DNA of 64,000 bases from an uncultured Alphaproteobacteria bacterium. Its GTDB lineage: Bacteria > Pseudomonadota > Alphaproteobacteria > Rhodobacterales > Rhodobacteraceae. Every line of letters begins with the position of its first letter. The first letter of the stretch is position 1. Of this stretch, positions 33,490 through 42,028 are shown in pieces. The DNA is taken from NCBI GenBank assembly GCA_902567635.1, contig CACFNV010000002.1:1-64000 (forward strand), read 5' to 3'. The notes beneath the pieces were generated by a model. It worked only from the letters and a program-made list of their open reading frames with translations, was not told the DNA's origin and did not search any database. Position numbers and translations under genes: made by a program.

Positions 33490-34443
33490 TTAATGTCTTT
33501 CGCCGCGCCTAAATGGGACAAGAAGTGCCTTGGGATATCTAGTTCTTTTTGCAGCAATAATCATAGCTATAATGCTTAATACAAAGGGCATCATCAAGAA
33601 GAATTGATAAGGAATTACTGCTCCTGCGAGTTGCTGAGCACGAACTTGATACGCATCAAGTCCTGCAAAAAGCAACGCCCCTAACAAAGCGCGCTCTGGC
33701 TTCCAAGAGGCAAATATTACCAATGCGATAGCTATCCAACCTCTACCGTTTATCATCCCAAAATAAAAAGCATCAAATGCTGAAAGTGTTAAGTAAGCCC
33801 CACCTACTGCCATAAAGGCACTACCTAGAACAACAGCTATTGTTCTTACTAGAAAGACATCAATTCCCTGAGCCTCTAGGGCCATAGGGTTTTCACCCGC
33901 CATTTTAATGGAAAGTCCAAGTGGTGTGGAATTCATCAACCAGAAAGCAAATATAACTGCAACAATTGCTAAATAGGTAAAGGGAGTGTGCTGAAATAGA
34001 GCTTGACCAAAAAATGGTAAATCTGACAGGAAGGGTATGTCTATTGGTTGAAAAGGTTTAATTTTTGGTGGTGTAGTAGAAGCCGGGAGTATTAATTTGA
34101 AGATAAAAAAACCTAGCGAAGACGCTAACATAGTAATTCCGATGCCAGTTACATGCTGTGAAGCTCCTAGGTATACAGTAAAGATCGCGTGCATGAGACC
34201 AAATACTCCACCAATGATTAGTGCAGCTAATATGCCAGTATAAAGATCTGCACCCAGAAATACAGTCATCCAGCCAACCATTGCTCCTATTGACATTATT
34301 CCCTCTATTCCAAGGTTTAATACTCCTGCTCTTTCGCACAGAACTTCTCCCAAGGTTGCCAGAATAAGTGGGCAAGCTATCCTAATAGTTGCTGCCCAAA
34401 AACCTGCGGTCAGAAATATTTCAAAAAATTCAATCATTATCAC
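33490..34443 (-). CDS. ABC transporter permease, nucleoside/purine (BMP) type
   Basis: A 317-residue inner-membrane permease with eight or nine helices, of the BPD_transp_2/YufQ group: LGEVLCERAGVLNLGIEGIMSIGAM near the N-terminus, GASQHVTGIGITMLASSL, AGENPMALEAQGIDV and a C-terminal basic tail. It pairs with the permease gene upstream, which it overlaps by 14 nt, and with the double ATPase and BMP binding protein genes. Substrate class by family: nucleosides, purines or deoxyribonucleosides. Confidence 0.92.
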   Translation of the reverse strand: MIMIEFFEIFLTAGFWAATIRIACPLILATLGEVLCERAGVLNLGIEGIMSIGAMVGWMTVFLGADLYTGILAALIIGGVFGLMHAIFTVYLGASQHVTGIGITMLASSLGFFIFKLILPASTTPPKIKPFQPIDIPFLSDLPFFGQALFQHTPFTYLAIVAVIFAFWLMNSTPLGLSIKMAGENPMALEAQGIDVFLVRTIAVVLGSAFMAVGGAYLTLSAFDAFYFGMINGRGWIAIALVIFASWKPERALLGALLFAGLDAYQVRAQQLAGAVIPYQFFLMMPFVLSIIAMIIAAKRTRYPKALLVPFRRGERH

Positions 34444-35506
34444 GGTTACCTATGAATTTAATTTTAAAGTTGATGAATATCAAACTTAGAAGAATACTAA
34501 GAACTGTTAGTCCAACAATTACATCTGCTAAATAGGTAGGAACATTCATTGCTCTGCTCATGGCATCAGCTCCCACATATATTGATGCTAAAAATATACC
34601 AGAAAATATAACACCTAATGGATTAAGGTTGGCTAACATTGCTACCGCAATGCCAGCATAACCAAACCCAGGTGACAGATCCAAAGTCAGATAACCTTTC
34701 AATCCTGCTGTCTCAGTTACTCCAGCCATACCAGCCATTCCACCACTGAAAAGCGCTACAATCAAAGTCGTCTTAAAAATAGGTAGCCCTGAGTGAGACG
34801 CAGCTGAGGCATTAGAACCTACCGATTTTATTTGATATCCAATAATAGTTTTATTCATAATTAACCAAATCGATAAGGCTGTAAAAACGGCTATGACAAA
34901 ACCCAAGTGAAGGCGGGTTTTTGCTAATATCTGAGGTAAAATACCTGAGTCTACTACTGATTTACCTTGAGGCCATCCAAGAGACATCGGATCTTTCCAA
35001 GGACCTTCCAGGAGATAGCTTACTAAAAGTACCACTACAAAATTTAAAAGAAGAGTGGTGACTACCTCATCGACCTTATAATAAAGTTTAAGCAGAACTA
35101 ACGGTAACAATAGAAGGCCGCCAGCTAGAGCTCCCATAATGAACAAAAATGGTATCATAAGTATGCTGGGTAGGACTATTAGACCCGTTCCAAACATTGT
35201 TGTGGCTAAAGCGCCAAAGTACAATTGACCCTCTGCACCAATATTCCAGAATTTAGCTCTAAACGCTATTGAAGCGGCGAGGCCTGTTAGTATAATGGGA
35301 GTGGCCCTAGCCAGAGTCTCTGCAAATGCATTTTTTGACCCAAAAGCTCCTTTCATTAATTCGTAATAGGACTGGACAGGGTTTGCTCCAGCTAAAATAA
35401 TTAATAACCCTGCTAAAACAAGTGATATAAACACTGCGATTAAGGGAGAAATTAGAGCTAGCGGATAAGAAGTCCTTTCCCTTTCCTCAAGTCTAAAAGT
35501 TACCAT
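34430..35506 (-). CDS. ABC transporter permease, nucleoside/purine (BMP) type
   Basis: A 358-residue permease of the YufP group with a longer N-terminal part. FRAKFWNIGAEGQLYFGALA is the family signature loop, followed by YKVDEVVTTLLLNFVVV, IGYQIKSVGSNASAASHSGL and GFGYAGIAVAMLANLNPLGV. It forms the heterodimeric channel with the permease encoded downstream. The ATG shares one base with the stop of the ATPase gene (TAATG), a tight coupling that supports one complex. Confidence 0.92.
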   Translation of the reverse strand: MVTFRLEERERTSYPLALISPLIAVFISLVLAGLLIILAGANPVQSYYELMKGAFGSKNAFAETLARATPIILTGLAASIAFRAKFWNIGAEGQLYFGALATTMFGTGLIVLPSILMIPFLFIMGALAGGLLLLPLVLLKLYYKVDEVVTTLLLNFVVVLLVSYLLEGPWKDPMSLGWPQGKSVVDSGILPQILAKTRLHLGFVIAVFTALSIWLIMNKTIIGYQIKSVGSNASAASHSGLPIFKTTLIVALFSGGMAGMAGVTETAGLKGYLTLDLSPGFGYAGIAVAMLANLNPLGVIFSGIFLASIYVGADAMSRAMNVPTYLADVIVGLTVLSILLSLIFINFKIKFIGNRDND

Positions 35507-37011
35507 TAGAAACCTTCTCCTGCCATCATGAGACCAATTGATAGTTTATCTGTCTGTTCAGTATTAATGGGTTCGGACAAGGCGCCTTTGTACATTACAG
35601 CAACGTCATCAGATATTGAAAGCAATTCATCCAAGTCTTCCGAAATTAATACAATACCGGATCCTTTTGCTCTTGCTTGTAGAAGTAACTTTTGTATGGA
35701 AGCTATAGCGCCCTCATCTAAGCCTCGAGTAGGTTGACATGCAATTATTATTTTTGGGGATCTCATAAGCCATCGGCCTAACAACAGTTTTTGGACATTA
35801 CCACCGGAAAGTAATCTGCAAGGTTGTCTTATAGATTGCATTCTAACGTCATATAAATTGCAAAGATTTGTAGCTCTTTCAAATGATTTTGATTTGTTTA
35901 TCCAGCCAAATTTATTTCGAAAATATGGGGTATCAATTTCCGTCATAATTACATTTTCCCAAATTTCCATTTCCCCTACAAGACCATCACTATTGCGATC
36001 CTCTGGAATATAAGCTAATCCCAAATTCATAAACGACTTTGGGGATGTATTTACCTTTTTGTTTTCGTAAAAAAGTACTTCTCCACTAGAAGGTTTTAAA
36101 TGACCAGAGAGTAACTTTGCTAAAGTTGTCTGACCATTCCCGGCTACTCCAGCAATACCAAGAATTTGTCCACCTGACAAAGTGAGATTTATATTCTGTA
36201 CGGCAGGAAAACTTAAACTTTTATAAGATATATCTGTTAGCTGTAAATATTGTGATTTGCGCTTCACGTCTTGTTTTTTGGGATACTCTATTTTTTTACC
36301 AACTATCATTTCAGCTATTTCACTCCTCACAGCTGAATTCGTGTTTACCTCACCTACTAGAGCTCCATCTCGCAGAACAATAATTCTGTCACTCACTCTA
36401 AGAATCTCATTCAATTTATGGGATATCAAAATCACAGATAACCCCAGCTCAACCATTTCTCGGACTGTAGCAAACAAAGCTTCAGTTTCCTGTGGTGTTA
36501 GAGCTGCAGTAGGTTCATCCAAGATCAATAATTTACAGTCTAAAAACAAAGTTTTCAAAATTTCTAATCTTTGTTTTTCACTAACAGATAAGTCTGTTAC
36601 CATTGAGTCTGGATTAATTGGCAAACCATATTTTTCTGATAATCTTAGTAATTTTTTCCTTGCATCTTTCTTTGGAAGTGAAAGTGAAAATATAGATTGT
36701 TTCCCGATCATTATATTTTCTAAAACGGTAAGATTCTCTGCCAAAGTAAAATGCTGATGCACCATTCCAATGCCAAGTTTAATGGCGCTATTGGTGTTTC
36801 CAAAGTCTATTTTATGTCCTTCAAAAATTACATTTCCGGAGTCGGGAGTGTAATGACCGAATAGGATATTCATAAGAGTGGTTTTGCCAGCCCCATTCTC
36901 GCCTAGAATCGCTAGGACTTCACCTTTTCTAACCTCAAAATTTATCTCATGATTTGCAAAGAAATTGCCAAATTTTTTGGTTATTTTTTCTACTTTTAGG
37001 AGATTTTCCAT
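35506..37011 (-). CDS. ABC transporter double ATPase, nucleoside/purine (BMP) type
   Basis: A 501-residue protein with two ATPase domains. The first has Walker A GENGAGKTT (residues about 37-45), degenerate signature LSVSEKQRLE and Walker B LLILDEPTAAL. The second has a variant Walker A GVAGNGQTT without the usual Lys, signature LSGGNVQK and IIACQPTRGLD as Walker B. This one-active, one-degenerate layout is standard for the YufO/RbsA class. It powers the two permeases encoded downstream. The gene is separated from the BMP gene by a strong hairpin. Confidence 0.93.
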   Translation of the reverse strand: MENLLKVEKITKKFGNFFANHEINFEVRKGEVLAILGENGAGKTTLMNILFGHYTPDSGNVIFEGHKIDFGNTNSAIKLGIGMVHQHFTLAENLTVLENIMIGKQSIFSLSLPKKDARKKLLRLSEKYGLPINPDSMVTDLSVSEKQRLEILKTLFLDCKLLILDEPTAALTPQETEALFATVREMVELGLSVILISHKLNEILRVSDRIIVLRDGALVGEVNTNSAVRSEIAEMIVGKKIEYPKKQDVKRKSQYLQLTDISYKSLSFPAVQNINLTLSGGQILGIAGVAGNGQTTLAKLLSGHLKPSSGEVLFYENKKVNTSPKSFMNLGLAYIPEDRNSDGLVGEMEIWENVIMTEIDTPYFRNKFGWINKSKSFERATNLCNLYDVRMQSIRQPCRLLSGGNVQKLLLGRWLMRSPKIIIACQPTRGLDEGAIASIQKLLLQARAKGSGIVLISEDLDELLSISDDVAVMYKGALSEPINTEQTDKLSIGLMMAGEGF

Positions 37012-37020
37012 ATATTTTTG

Positions 37021-37050
37021 GTCACTCCCGTTATTGAAAACGGGAGTGAC
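37021..37050 (-). terminator. Intra-operon hairpin between BMP gene and ATPase gene
   Basis: Twelve perfectly paired bases (37021-37032 with 37039-37050) around a 6-nt loop, located 8 bp after the BMP stop. Only a short run of A/T follows on the minus strand, so it probably acts as partial terminator or 3'-end stabiliser that lets the binding protein be made in excess of the membrane subunits. Confidence 0.65.
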
Positions 37051-37058
37051 AAAAGTTT

Positions 37059-38066
37059 TTAGAAAGTAGACTTTGGTTCACTATCGATTATTTCAACCGT
37101 GAACTTTCCTTTTTTAATATTTTCAGCCAAAGTCGCAACTTGATCTTTTACAGATGAAGGTATTTTGCTCTCAAACTCATAGTATGGAGAAAGAGTTGCT
37201 CCGCCCTTAGCCATCATTGTCCAATCGTGATATTCTTCAGCAGCAAAATTTCCAGCTTTAACTTTAGCAATAGCATGATTTATTGCTTCTTCCATATGCC
37301 ACAATGCAGAGACTACAACTACATTTGTACCGTTTTCTTCTTTGTTCATATCGTTAACGTTTCCAAAGGCTAGTATACCTTTTTCTCTGCAAGCATCTAC
37401 CACACCAGCTCTTTCGGCATATAAAATATCACAACCTGCTTCAATCTGAGCAAAAGCTGCCTCTTTTGCTTTAGGAGGATCATACCAAGAGCCAATGAAA
37501 GTTACTTTGAATCCAATATCGGGCTTAACAGATTTTGCGCCGTTCATAAATGCATGAAACAGACGATTTACTTCCCCGATAGCAAATCCTCCCACCATAC
37601 CAATTTTCTTTGCTTTTGTCATATGCCCTGCAATTATTCCCATAAGATAGCATGGTTCGTGTATATAATTATCGAACACTGAAAAGTTATTTCCATGAGG
37701 CTTAAAAGGATCTCCCATCAAAAAAGAAATTTCTGGATAGTCGTCTGCAACTTTTCTAGCTTCTTTACTAATACCAAAGGCTTCTCCGACAATCATATTC
37801 ACGCCACTATCGCAATATTCTCGCATGACTCTTACATAGTCAGTGTTAGCAGTGCTTTCTGAATAAACATAATCAATTTCACCACGCTTAGCAGCTGCAT
37901 CGAGAGCTAGGTGTAATCTTGCTACCCATTTTTGTTGTGTCGGTACAGTGTAAATACCAGCTACTTTAAGTTTACCGCTGGCGAATACAGGCAGTGAGCT
38001 CATAGCTGTTATTAAAGCAGCACCGCCAACTGCAAATTCTCTTCTATTAATTATTAATTTTGGCAT
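37059..38066 (-). CDS. BMP-family ABC transporter substrate-binding protein
   Basis: A 335-residue periplasmic binding protein of the BMP/PnrA (basic membrane lipoprotein) family. The N-terminus carries a twin-arginine-like NRREFAVGGAALI and a hydrophobic stretch ending VFASG, so it is probably exported by Tat rather than lipidated. Family blocks include GKLKVAGIYTVP, GEAFGISKEARKVADDYPEISFLMGD, KIGMVGGFAIGEVNRL and AERAGVVDACREKG. BMP proteins bind purine nucleosides or related compounds. A strong AGGAGG sits six bases ahead of the ATG. First gene of a six-gene operon reaching 30959. Confidence 0.93.
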   Translation of the reverse strand: MPKLIINRREFAVGGAALITAMSSLPVFASGKLKVAGIYTVPTQQKWVARLHLALDAAAKRGEIDYVYSESTANTDYVRVMREYCDSGVNMIVGEAFGISKEARKVADDYPEISFLMGDPFKPHGNNFSVFDNYIHEPCYLMGIIAGHMTKAKKIGMVGGFAIGEVNRLFHAFMNGAKSVKPDIGFKVTFIGSWYDPPKAKEAAFAQIEAGCDILYAERAGVVDACREKGILAFGNVNDMNKEENGTNVVVVSALWHMEEAINHAIAKVKAGNFAAEEYHDWTMMAKGGATLSPYYEFESKIPSSVKDQVATLAENIKKGKFTVEIIDSEPKSTF

Positions 38067-38201
38067 ATGTTTCCTCCTATTTTTTCTAAACCACTAACCA
38101 ATTAAACTCTACTATAAATAAGAACAGATTCTAATAGTTTATTACATTTTTCATTGAAAGTTTGTAATTATTGGTAGCAAAGGTTGAATTGGTAAATTGA
38201 T

Positions 38202-39065
38202 GTGAATTCCAAATTGTCTATATTATATATGATTACATCGTGCATGTTTTTTGCCGCTGGAACTATTTGTTCAAAAATTCTAGGGCTTATGAATTCAACC
38301 AATGCACTTCACCCTTTACAAGTTGCTCATGCAAGATTTTTTTTTGCTCTAATATTTATTTCAGTTTTTATTCTTATCCAAAGTAAGCCAATAAGTAGTG
38401 ATAATCTAAGAATTCACTTTATAAGGTCCTCTTGTGGATGGGCTGGGGTTTCGATATTATTTACAGCTGTTTTATTTATACCAGTATCAGATGCAACTGC
38501 CATTACATTCTTAAATCCAATTTTTGCAATGCTGTTGGCTGTTTTTATCTTGAATGAAAAAGTTGGTGTTTATAGAGGATTTGCTACTTTGATCACATTT
38601 TCGGGAGCAATTCTTTTGATAAGACCCACCAGTAATCTAGGTTTTAACCCTGTTGCAGCCCTCTGCTTGCTGGGAGCCATTATCATGGGTTTGGAAATAA
38701 TTTGCATAAAAATATTATCAGGTCGTGAAAGCTTCCCCCAGATTCTCTTTATTAATAATTTGATGGCAACAATTATAGGTACTATTCCAGTTATTTTCGT
38801 TTTTCAGTTACCTGACTTGGTACAAGTATTTTTTTTAGTTAGCGTAGGTTTATGTTTTTTGCTTGGTCAATTTTTCTTTTTAAATGCAATGAGAACATCA
38901 GAAACGACATTTATAGCTCCATTTTTTTATTCAACATTAATATTTGTGATGATACTAGATTTTCTCATCTATAAAAATTTTCCAGATTTGGTGAGTTTTA
39001 TAGGTTCTGCAATAATTGTAATAGGAGGAACTTTTATAGCCTACAGAGAGCGTTTAAAATCTTAA
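38202..39065 (+). CDS. EamA/DMT-family metabolite exporter
   Basis: A 287-residue ten-helix DMT protein, divergent from the BMP operon. The first EamA repeat ends in FLNPIFAMLLAVFILNEKV and the second near FYSTLIFVMILDFLIYKNFP. The start is GTG with no strong ribosome binding site. It resembles the RhaT/YdcZ-like exporters of alphaproteobacteria. Substrate unknown; its head-to-head position with the purine-type uptake operon could be coincidental. Confidence 0.86.
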   Translation: MNSKLSILYMITSCMFFAAGTICSKILGLMNSTNALHPLQVAHARFFFALIFISVFILIQSKPISSDNLRIHFIRSSCGWAGVSILFTAVLFIPVSDATAITFLNPIFAMLLAVFILNEKVGVYRGFATLITFSGAILLIRPTSNLGFNPVAALCLLGAIIMGLEIICIKILSGRESFPQILFINNLMATIIGTIPVIFVFQLPDLVQVFFLVSVGLCFLLGQFFFLNAMRTSETTFIAPFFYSTLIFVMILDFLIYKNFPDLVSFIGSAIIVIGGTFIAYRERLKS

Positions 39066-39083
39066 ATATAAACAGACTTTTGA

Positions 39084-39566
39084 TTAAGCAGATAATTTTG
39101 GGGGGTCTTGCTGGACCAAGTTTAAAAGCCAATCAAGTTGCTCTTCCTGGTGTATATTCCAATTTTTAGGTGCCAAAGAAACTTTTTGAGCTCTACATCT
39201 AAAAACAAAAGCTTTAAACGAACTCACTAATTTCCTAGAATTTGAAGGGGATTTCTCCCCTTTAAATTGGTTGTAAAAAACATTGAATCTCCTACTGCCG
39301 CCATTGTCTTTGAACTTAATTTTGTTAAAAACAAACGACTTTACGAATCTGGGAGTGAATTCATCAATACCTATATCATTTAGTTCCGCTATTATATCAT
39401 TTGCTGTATCACTAATAAAATCTTTTGTAATTTCCTCATAGTGTTTTGATAAGCCGTCACTAAATTTCTGAGAATTTGCTAAAATAGAAGTTGTACCCAT
39501 AAGAGCGTCTCCAACCACTATTCCTAGGGCAACACTTAATATCCAATCTGGACAAAAATTAGACAC
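39084..39566 (-). CDS. Unrecognised protein family, copy 1 of a flanking pair
   Basis: A 160-residue protein with a CPDWIL N-terminus and a hydrophobic first 30 residues (possible membrane anchor), a helical middle, and a conserved C-terminal block: FNKIKFKDNGGSRRFNVFYN, FKGEKSPSNSRKLVSSFKAFVF, LAPKNWN, LDWLL. The same order of blocks occurs in the protein at 40841, so they are paralogues, placed on either side of one dehydrogenase gene and in the same orientation. The start is GTG with AGGA eight bases upstream. No known domain recognised; the basic FKGEKSP block could bind nucleic acid or a phosphorylated ligand, but that is a guess. Confidence 0.75.
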   Translation of the reverse strand: MSNFCPDWILSVALGIVVGDALMGTTSILANSQKFSDGLSKHYEEITKDFISDTANDIIAELNDIGIDEFTPRFVKSFVFNKIKFKDNGGSRRFNVFYNQFKGEKSPSNSRKLVSSFKAFVFRCRAQKVSLAPKNWNIHQEEQLDWLLNLVQQDPPKLSA

Positions 39567-39630
39567 TCGTTTTTCCTATTTTTATTTAAGTTCTAGTATT
39601 TTGAGCAAGACTAAGTCTAACATCCAAAAT

Positions 39631-39662
39631 AAAAAAAACCAAATCTTTGTAATAGATTTGGT
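39631..39662 (-). terminator. Orphan rho-independent terminator on the minus strand
   Basis: Nine-base-pair stem (39638-39646 with 39654-39662), 7-nt loop and eight T on the minus strand (A run 39631-39638). No minus-strand protein gene ends here, since the gene to the right (39885-40826) is on the plus strand. It may end a small or antisense RNA arising in the 39663-39884 gap, in which no coding frame was seen. Confidence 0.7.
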
Positions 39663-39884
39663 GGAGTAGTATCCAGTTAATGGAAAAAGCCTATTTTATT
39701 TAATTCTTTTCGTTTAATTTTTAATTAAACAAACTCAAAAATCTAATGGTTAGTCTTAAAAATATTTTAGCAACCACTAATTAAGTTTAATTAAAAAGCG
39801 ATTCGGCTTAGTTTCAAAAAATAGAGTTTCAGTTAATGTTGATATAAGATTCAAATGCAGTTAATTAACAAAAGGAGACATTCA

Positions 39885-40826
39885 ATGCGTGTTGGATTTA
39901 TTGGTCTTGGAAATCTTGGATATAGATTAGCAAATAATCTGGTAATGTCTAATGTTGAAACATTCATATATGATTTAAAAAGAGATTTAGGGAAAGAGTT
40001 GGAAGAAAAGGGAGCTGTTTGGATGGACTCCCCCCAAAGAGTGGCTGAATCTGCTGATATATGTATCACTTGTTTACCAAGTCCCCAGGCGGTTTCAATT
40101 GTCTTAGAAGGAAGCGATGGCCTTCTCAAAGGACTGGGGCCTGAGAAACTGTGGATTGAAATGAGTACTACTGATAGTGAGGAGGTAATCAGATTAGGTA
40201 GACTAGCTAAGGGAAGAGGTGCAAAGGTAGTAGAAGCACCGGTTTCTGGAGGCTGTCATAGAGCTTCGACCGGTAATATTTCAATTTTAGTAGGGGGTGA
40301 TAGGGATGCTTTTGAAGTTGCTCTCCCTATTTTAAAAATTATTGGTCGCAAAATAATTCATGTTGGGGAAATTGGTAAAGCATCCGTATTGAAAGTTGTA
40401 ACAAACTTTTTGGCATCAACTCACTTAGTTGCCATAGGTGAGGCGCTAATGGTTTGCAAAAGGTCTGGTTTGGATCTTGGCAAAGCATTTAAAGGAATAC
40501 AGGCAAGTTCGGGTAATAGTTTTGTTCATGAGACTGAAAGTCAAGTAATCTTAAGTGGAAGCTATAATGTTAACTTTACTATGGACCTAGTTTGTAAAGA
40601 TGTTGGATTATTTCAAAATCTAGTTGAGAGATTAGGCATAAAGGCTGACCTTTCACCATTAATAACTGAAATCTTTAAGGAGGGTAGAGATATTTTTGGA
40701 GACAAATCTTGGTCAACTAAAATTGTGAAGCGCCTCGAAGATGCTTGCAAAGAAAATTTGAGGGCTGAAGGGTTCCCCAGTGAACTGATTGACAAAGAAA
40801 GTAAGGCTGTAGGGGTAGAATTATAA
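39885..40826 (+). CDS. 3-hydroxyisobutyrate-dehydrogenase-family oxidoreductase
   Basis: A 313-residue beta-hydroxyacid dehydrogenase. Numbered from the ATG at 39885, the nucleotide-binding GLGNLG is at 7-12, the substrate loop EAPVSGGCHRASTGN at 117-131, and the catalytic Lys170 with Asn174 in GKASVLKVVTNF. Cys replaces the usual Val/Pro after SGG. It should oxidise a 3-hydroxyacid such as 3-hydroxyisobutyrate, tartronate semialdehyde or glyoxylate derivatives with NAD(P). AAGGAG seven bases upstream fixes this start over the longer frame from 39855. It is flanked on both sides by minus-strand paralogues of an unknown family, and no valine-degradation gene is near. Confidence 0.9.
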   Translation: MRVGFIGLGNLGYRLANNLVMSNVETFIYDLKRDLGKELEEKGAVWMDSPQRVAESADICITCLPSPQAVSIVLEGSDGLLKGLGPEKLWIEMSTTDSEEVIRLGRLAKGRGAKVVEAPVSGGCHRASTGNISILVGGDRDAFEVALPILKIIGRKIIHVGEIGKASVLKVVTNFLASTHLVAIGEALMVCKRSGLDLGKAFKGIQASSGNSFVHETESQVILSGSYNVNFTMDLVCKDVGLFQNLVERLGIKADLSPLITEIFKEGRDIFGDKSWSTKIVKRLEDACKENLRAEGFPSELIDKESKAVGVEL

Positions 40827-40840
40827 AAGAGCAAAAAGTT

Positions 40841-41329
40841 TCAAATATCCATAACGGATACTTTTCTCATCATAACTTCTTGAACCCAGTCTAGATCAGG
40901 AACTTGATCTACCTGCCATCCGGGAGGAGCTAAACCCTTCACTCCCGATCTCATGGAGAAAAGAAAGGCTCTAAAATTCGTAACGACATACTTCTCGGTA
41001 CCAGTAGGAGATCTCTCTCCCTTGAATTCAGAGGAAAACATACCAGTTAGTTTCCTGGCTGAGCCATCATCTTTGGTCTTTACCTTTTGATAAATATACC
41101 CTCTAATAATCTCTTCAGCAGCACTGCCAGCATCTACTTCAACTAATGAGGCTAACATTTTCTCTGCACACAGCTGGACAAATTCGGATGAGATTTCACT
41201 GTAATTCTCGGCTATAGCGCCTGAATATTTCTTAACGATTGTATTGATAGGAGCTGAGTAAACTAAGGTTTCTCTCGCAGCATTGGCACAGAAAATACAC
41301 AAAATCCATCCAGGGCAGTGAAGAGCCAT
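40841..41329 (-). CDS. Unrecognised protein family, copy 2 of a flanking pair
   Basis: A 162-residue paralogue of the protein at 39084: CPGWIL N-terminus, hydrophobic start, and the shared blocks YQKVKTKDDGSARKLTGMF, FKGERSPTGTEKYVVTNFRAFLF, LAPPGWQ and LDWV. The two proteins keep the KxKDxGxxR and FKGExSP motifs exactly, while the rest has diverged well beyond half, so the duplication is old. AAAGGA precedes the ATG with long spacing. It converges with the dehydrogenase gene 14 bp away. Function unknown. Confidence 0.75.
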   Translation of the reverse strand: MALHCPGWILCIFCANAARETLVYSAPINTIVKKYSGAIAENYSEISSEFVQLCAEKMLASLVEVDAGSAAEEIIRGYIYQKVKTKDDGSARKLTGMFSSEFKGERSPTGTEKYVVTNFRAFLFSMRSGVKGLAPPGWQVDQVPDLDWVQEVMMRKVSVMDI

Positions 41330-41413
41330 TTGATTTATTTCCTTTCAATATTCCTTCTTAGGCTAATTTTTGTAAATTCTTTTACAATCATCAATTGATT
41401 TATACCAACTGAT

Positions 41414-42028
41414 TTACAAAAAACATAACATTTTTTCAGAAATTGTTTCCGGTGTTGCTCTTCTATTAAAAAATGTAAGCACTTTTCCATTTCGATCAGT
41501 TAAATAGGTGTAGGTTGAGTGATCTAGTAAATAAGTATTGTCAGCAAGATCTTTTTTATTTGATTTTCCATATACCTTATACAAGTCTTTTATCTTTTCA
41601 ATTTCTTCTTCTGACCCAGTAAGTGAAATCAAATCTTCATGAATATATTCTGAAAACTCTTTAAGTCTCTCGCTAGTATCTCTTTTTGGATCTAGTGTGA
41701 CAAAAACTAAATTTATTTTTTTTCCTAGCTTATCCATTATATCTTTAGCGTAAGCATTTCGTTCCAAATCATAGGGACATATATCGGGACAGAAGCTATA
41801 CCCAAAATAAATTAGTGAAATATCAGCTTGTTGGGTTGAAAGCTTTACTCTTCTATTATTCTGATCCAATAAATGAATCTCTCCGCCTAGGTCTTTGGCG
41901 AACCTTGTTTTAGTTTCACAACTCCCGTCACTAGAAATAATCCAGTAAAAATTATAGGAGAACGAGCCAACCACAACAATGAAAGCAATAAATAACAGAG
42001 GTAATAATACCCTTTTCTCGTTTAGCAT
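41414..42028 (-). CDS. SCO1/SenC-family copper chaperone for cytochrome oxidase
   Basis: A 204-residue protein anchored by one N-terminal helix (9-30) with a periplasmic thioredoxin-like domain. Copper ligands are intact: Cys80 and Cys84 in FGYSFCPDICP and His170 in LLDHSTYTYL. SCO proteins deliver copper to, or reduce, the CuA site of cytochrome c oxidase subunit II. Its ATG follows the TAG of the PCuAC gene directly, so both are made from one mRNA and should act in the same maturation route. Confidence 0.93.
   Translation of the reverse strand: MLNEKRVLLPLLFIAFIVVVGSFSYNFYWIISSDGSCETKTRFAKDLGGEIHLLDQNNRRVKLSTQQADISLIYFGYSFCPDICPYDLERNAYAKDIMDKLGKKINLVFVTLDPKRDTSERLKEFSEYIHEDLISLTGSEEEIEKIKDLYKVYGKSNKKDLADNTYLLDHSTYTYLTDRNGKVLTFFNRRATPETISEKMLCFL

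Noticed and set aside
36257-36757. 166-codon plus-strand frame inside the ABC double-ATPase gene
   Set aside because: It is fully antisense to the clearly coding minus-strand ATPase, has no domain, ribosome binding site or neighbours, and looks like a shadow frame.
39648-39670. tRNA-like fragment TTGGTGGAG beside the orphan terminator
   Set aside because: No matching T-loop or acceptor arm could be built around it.
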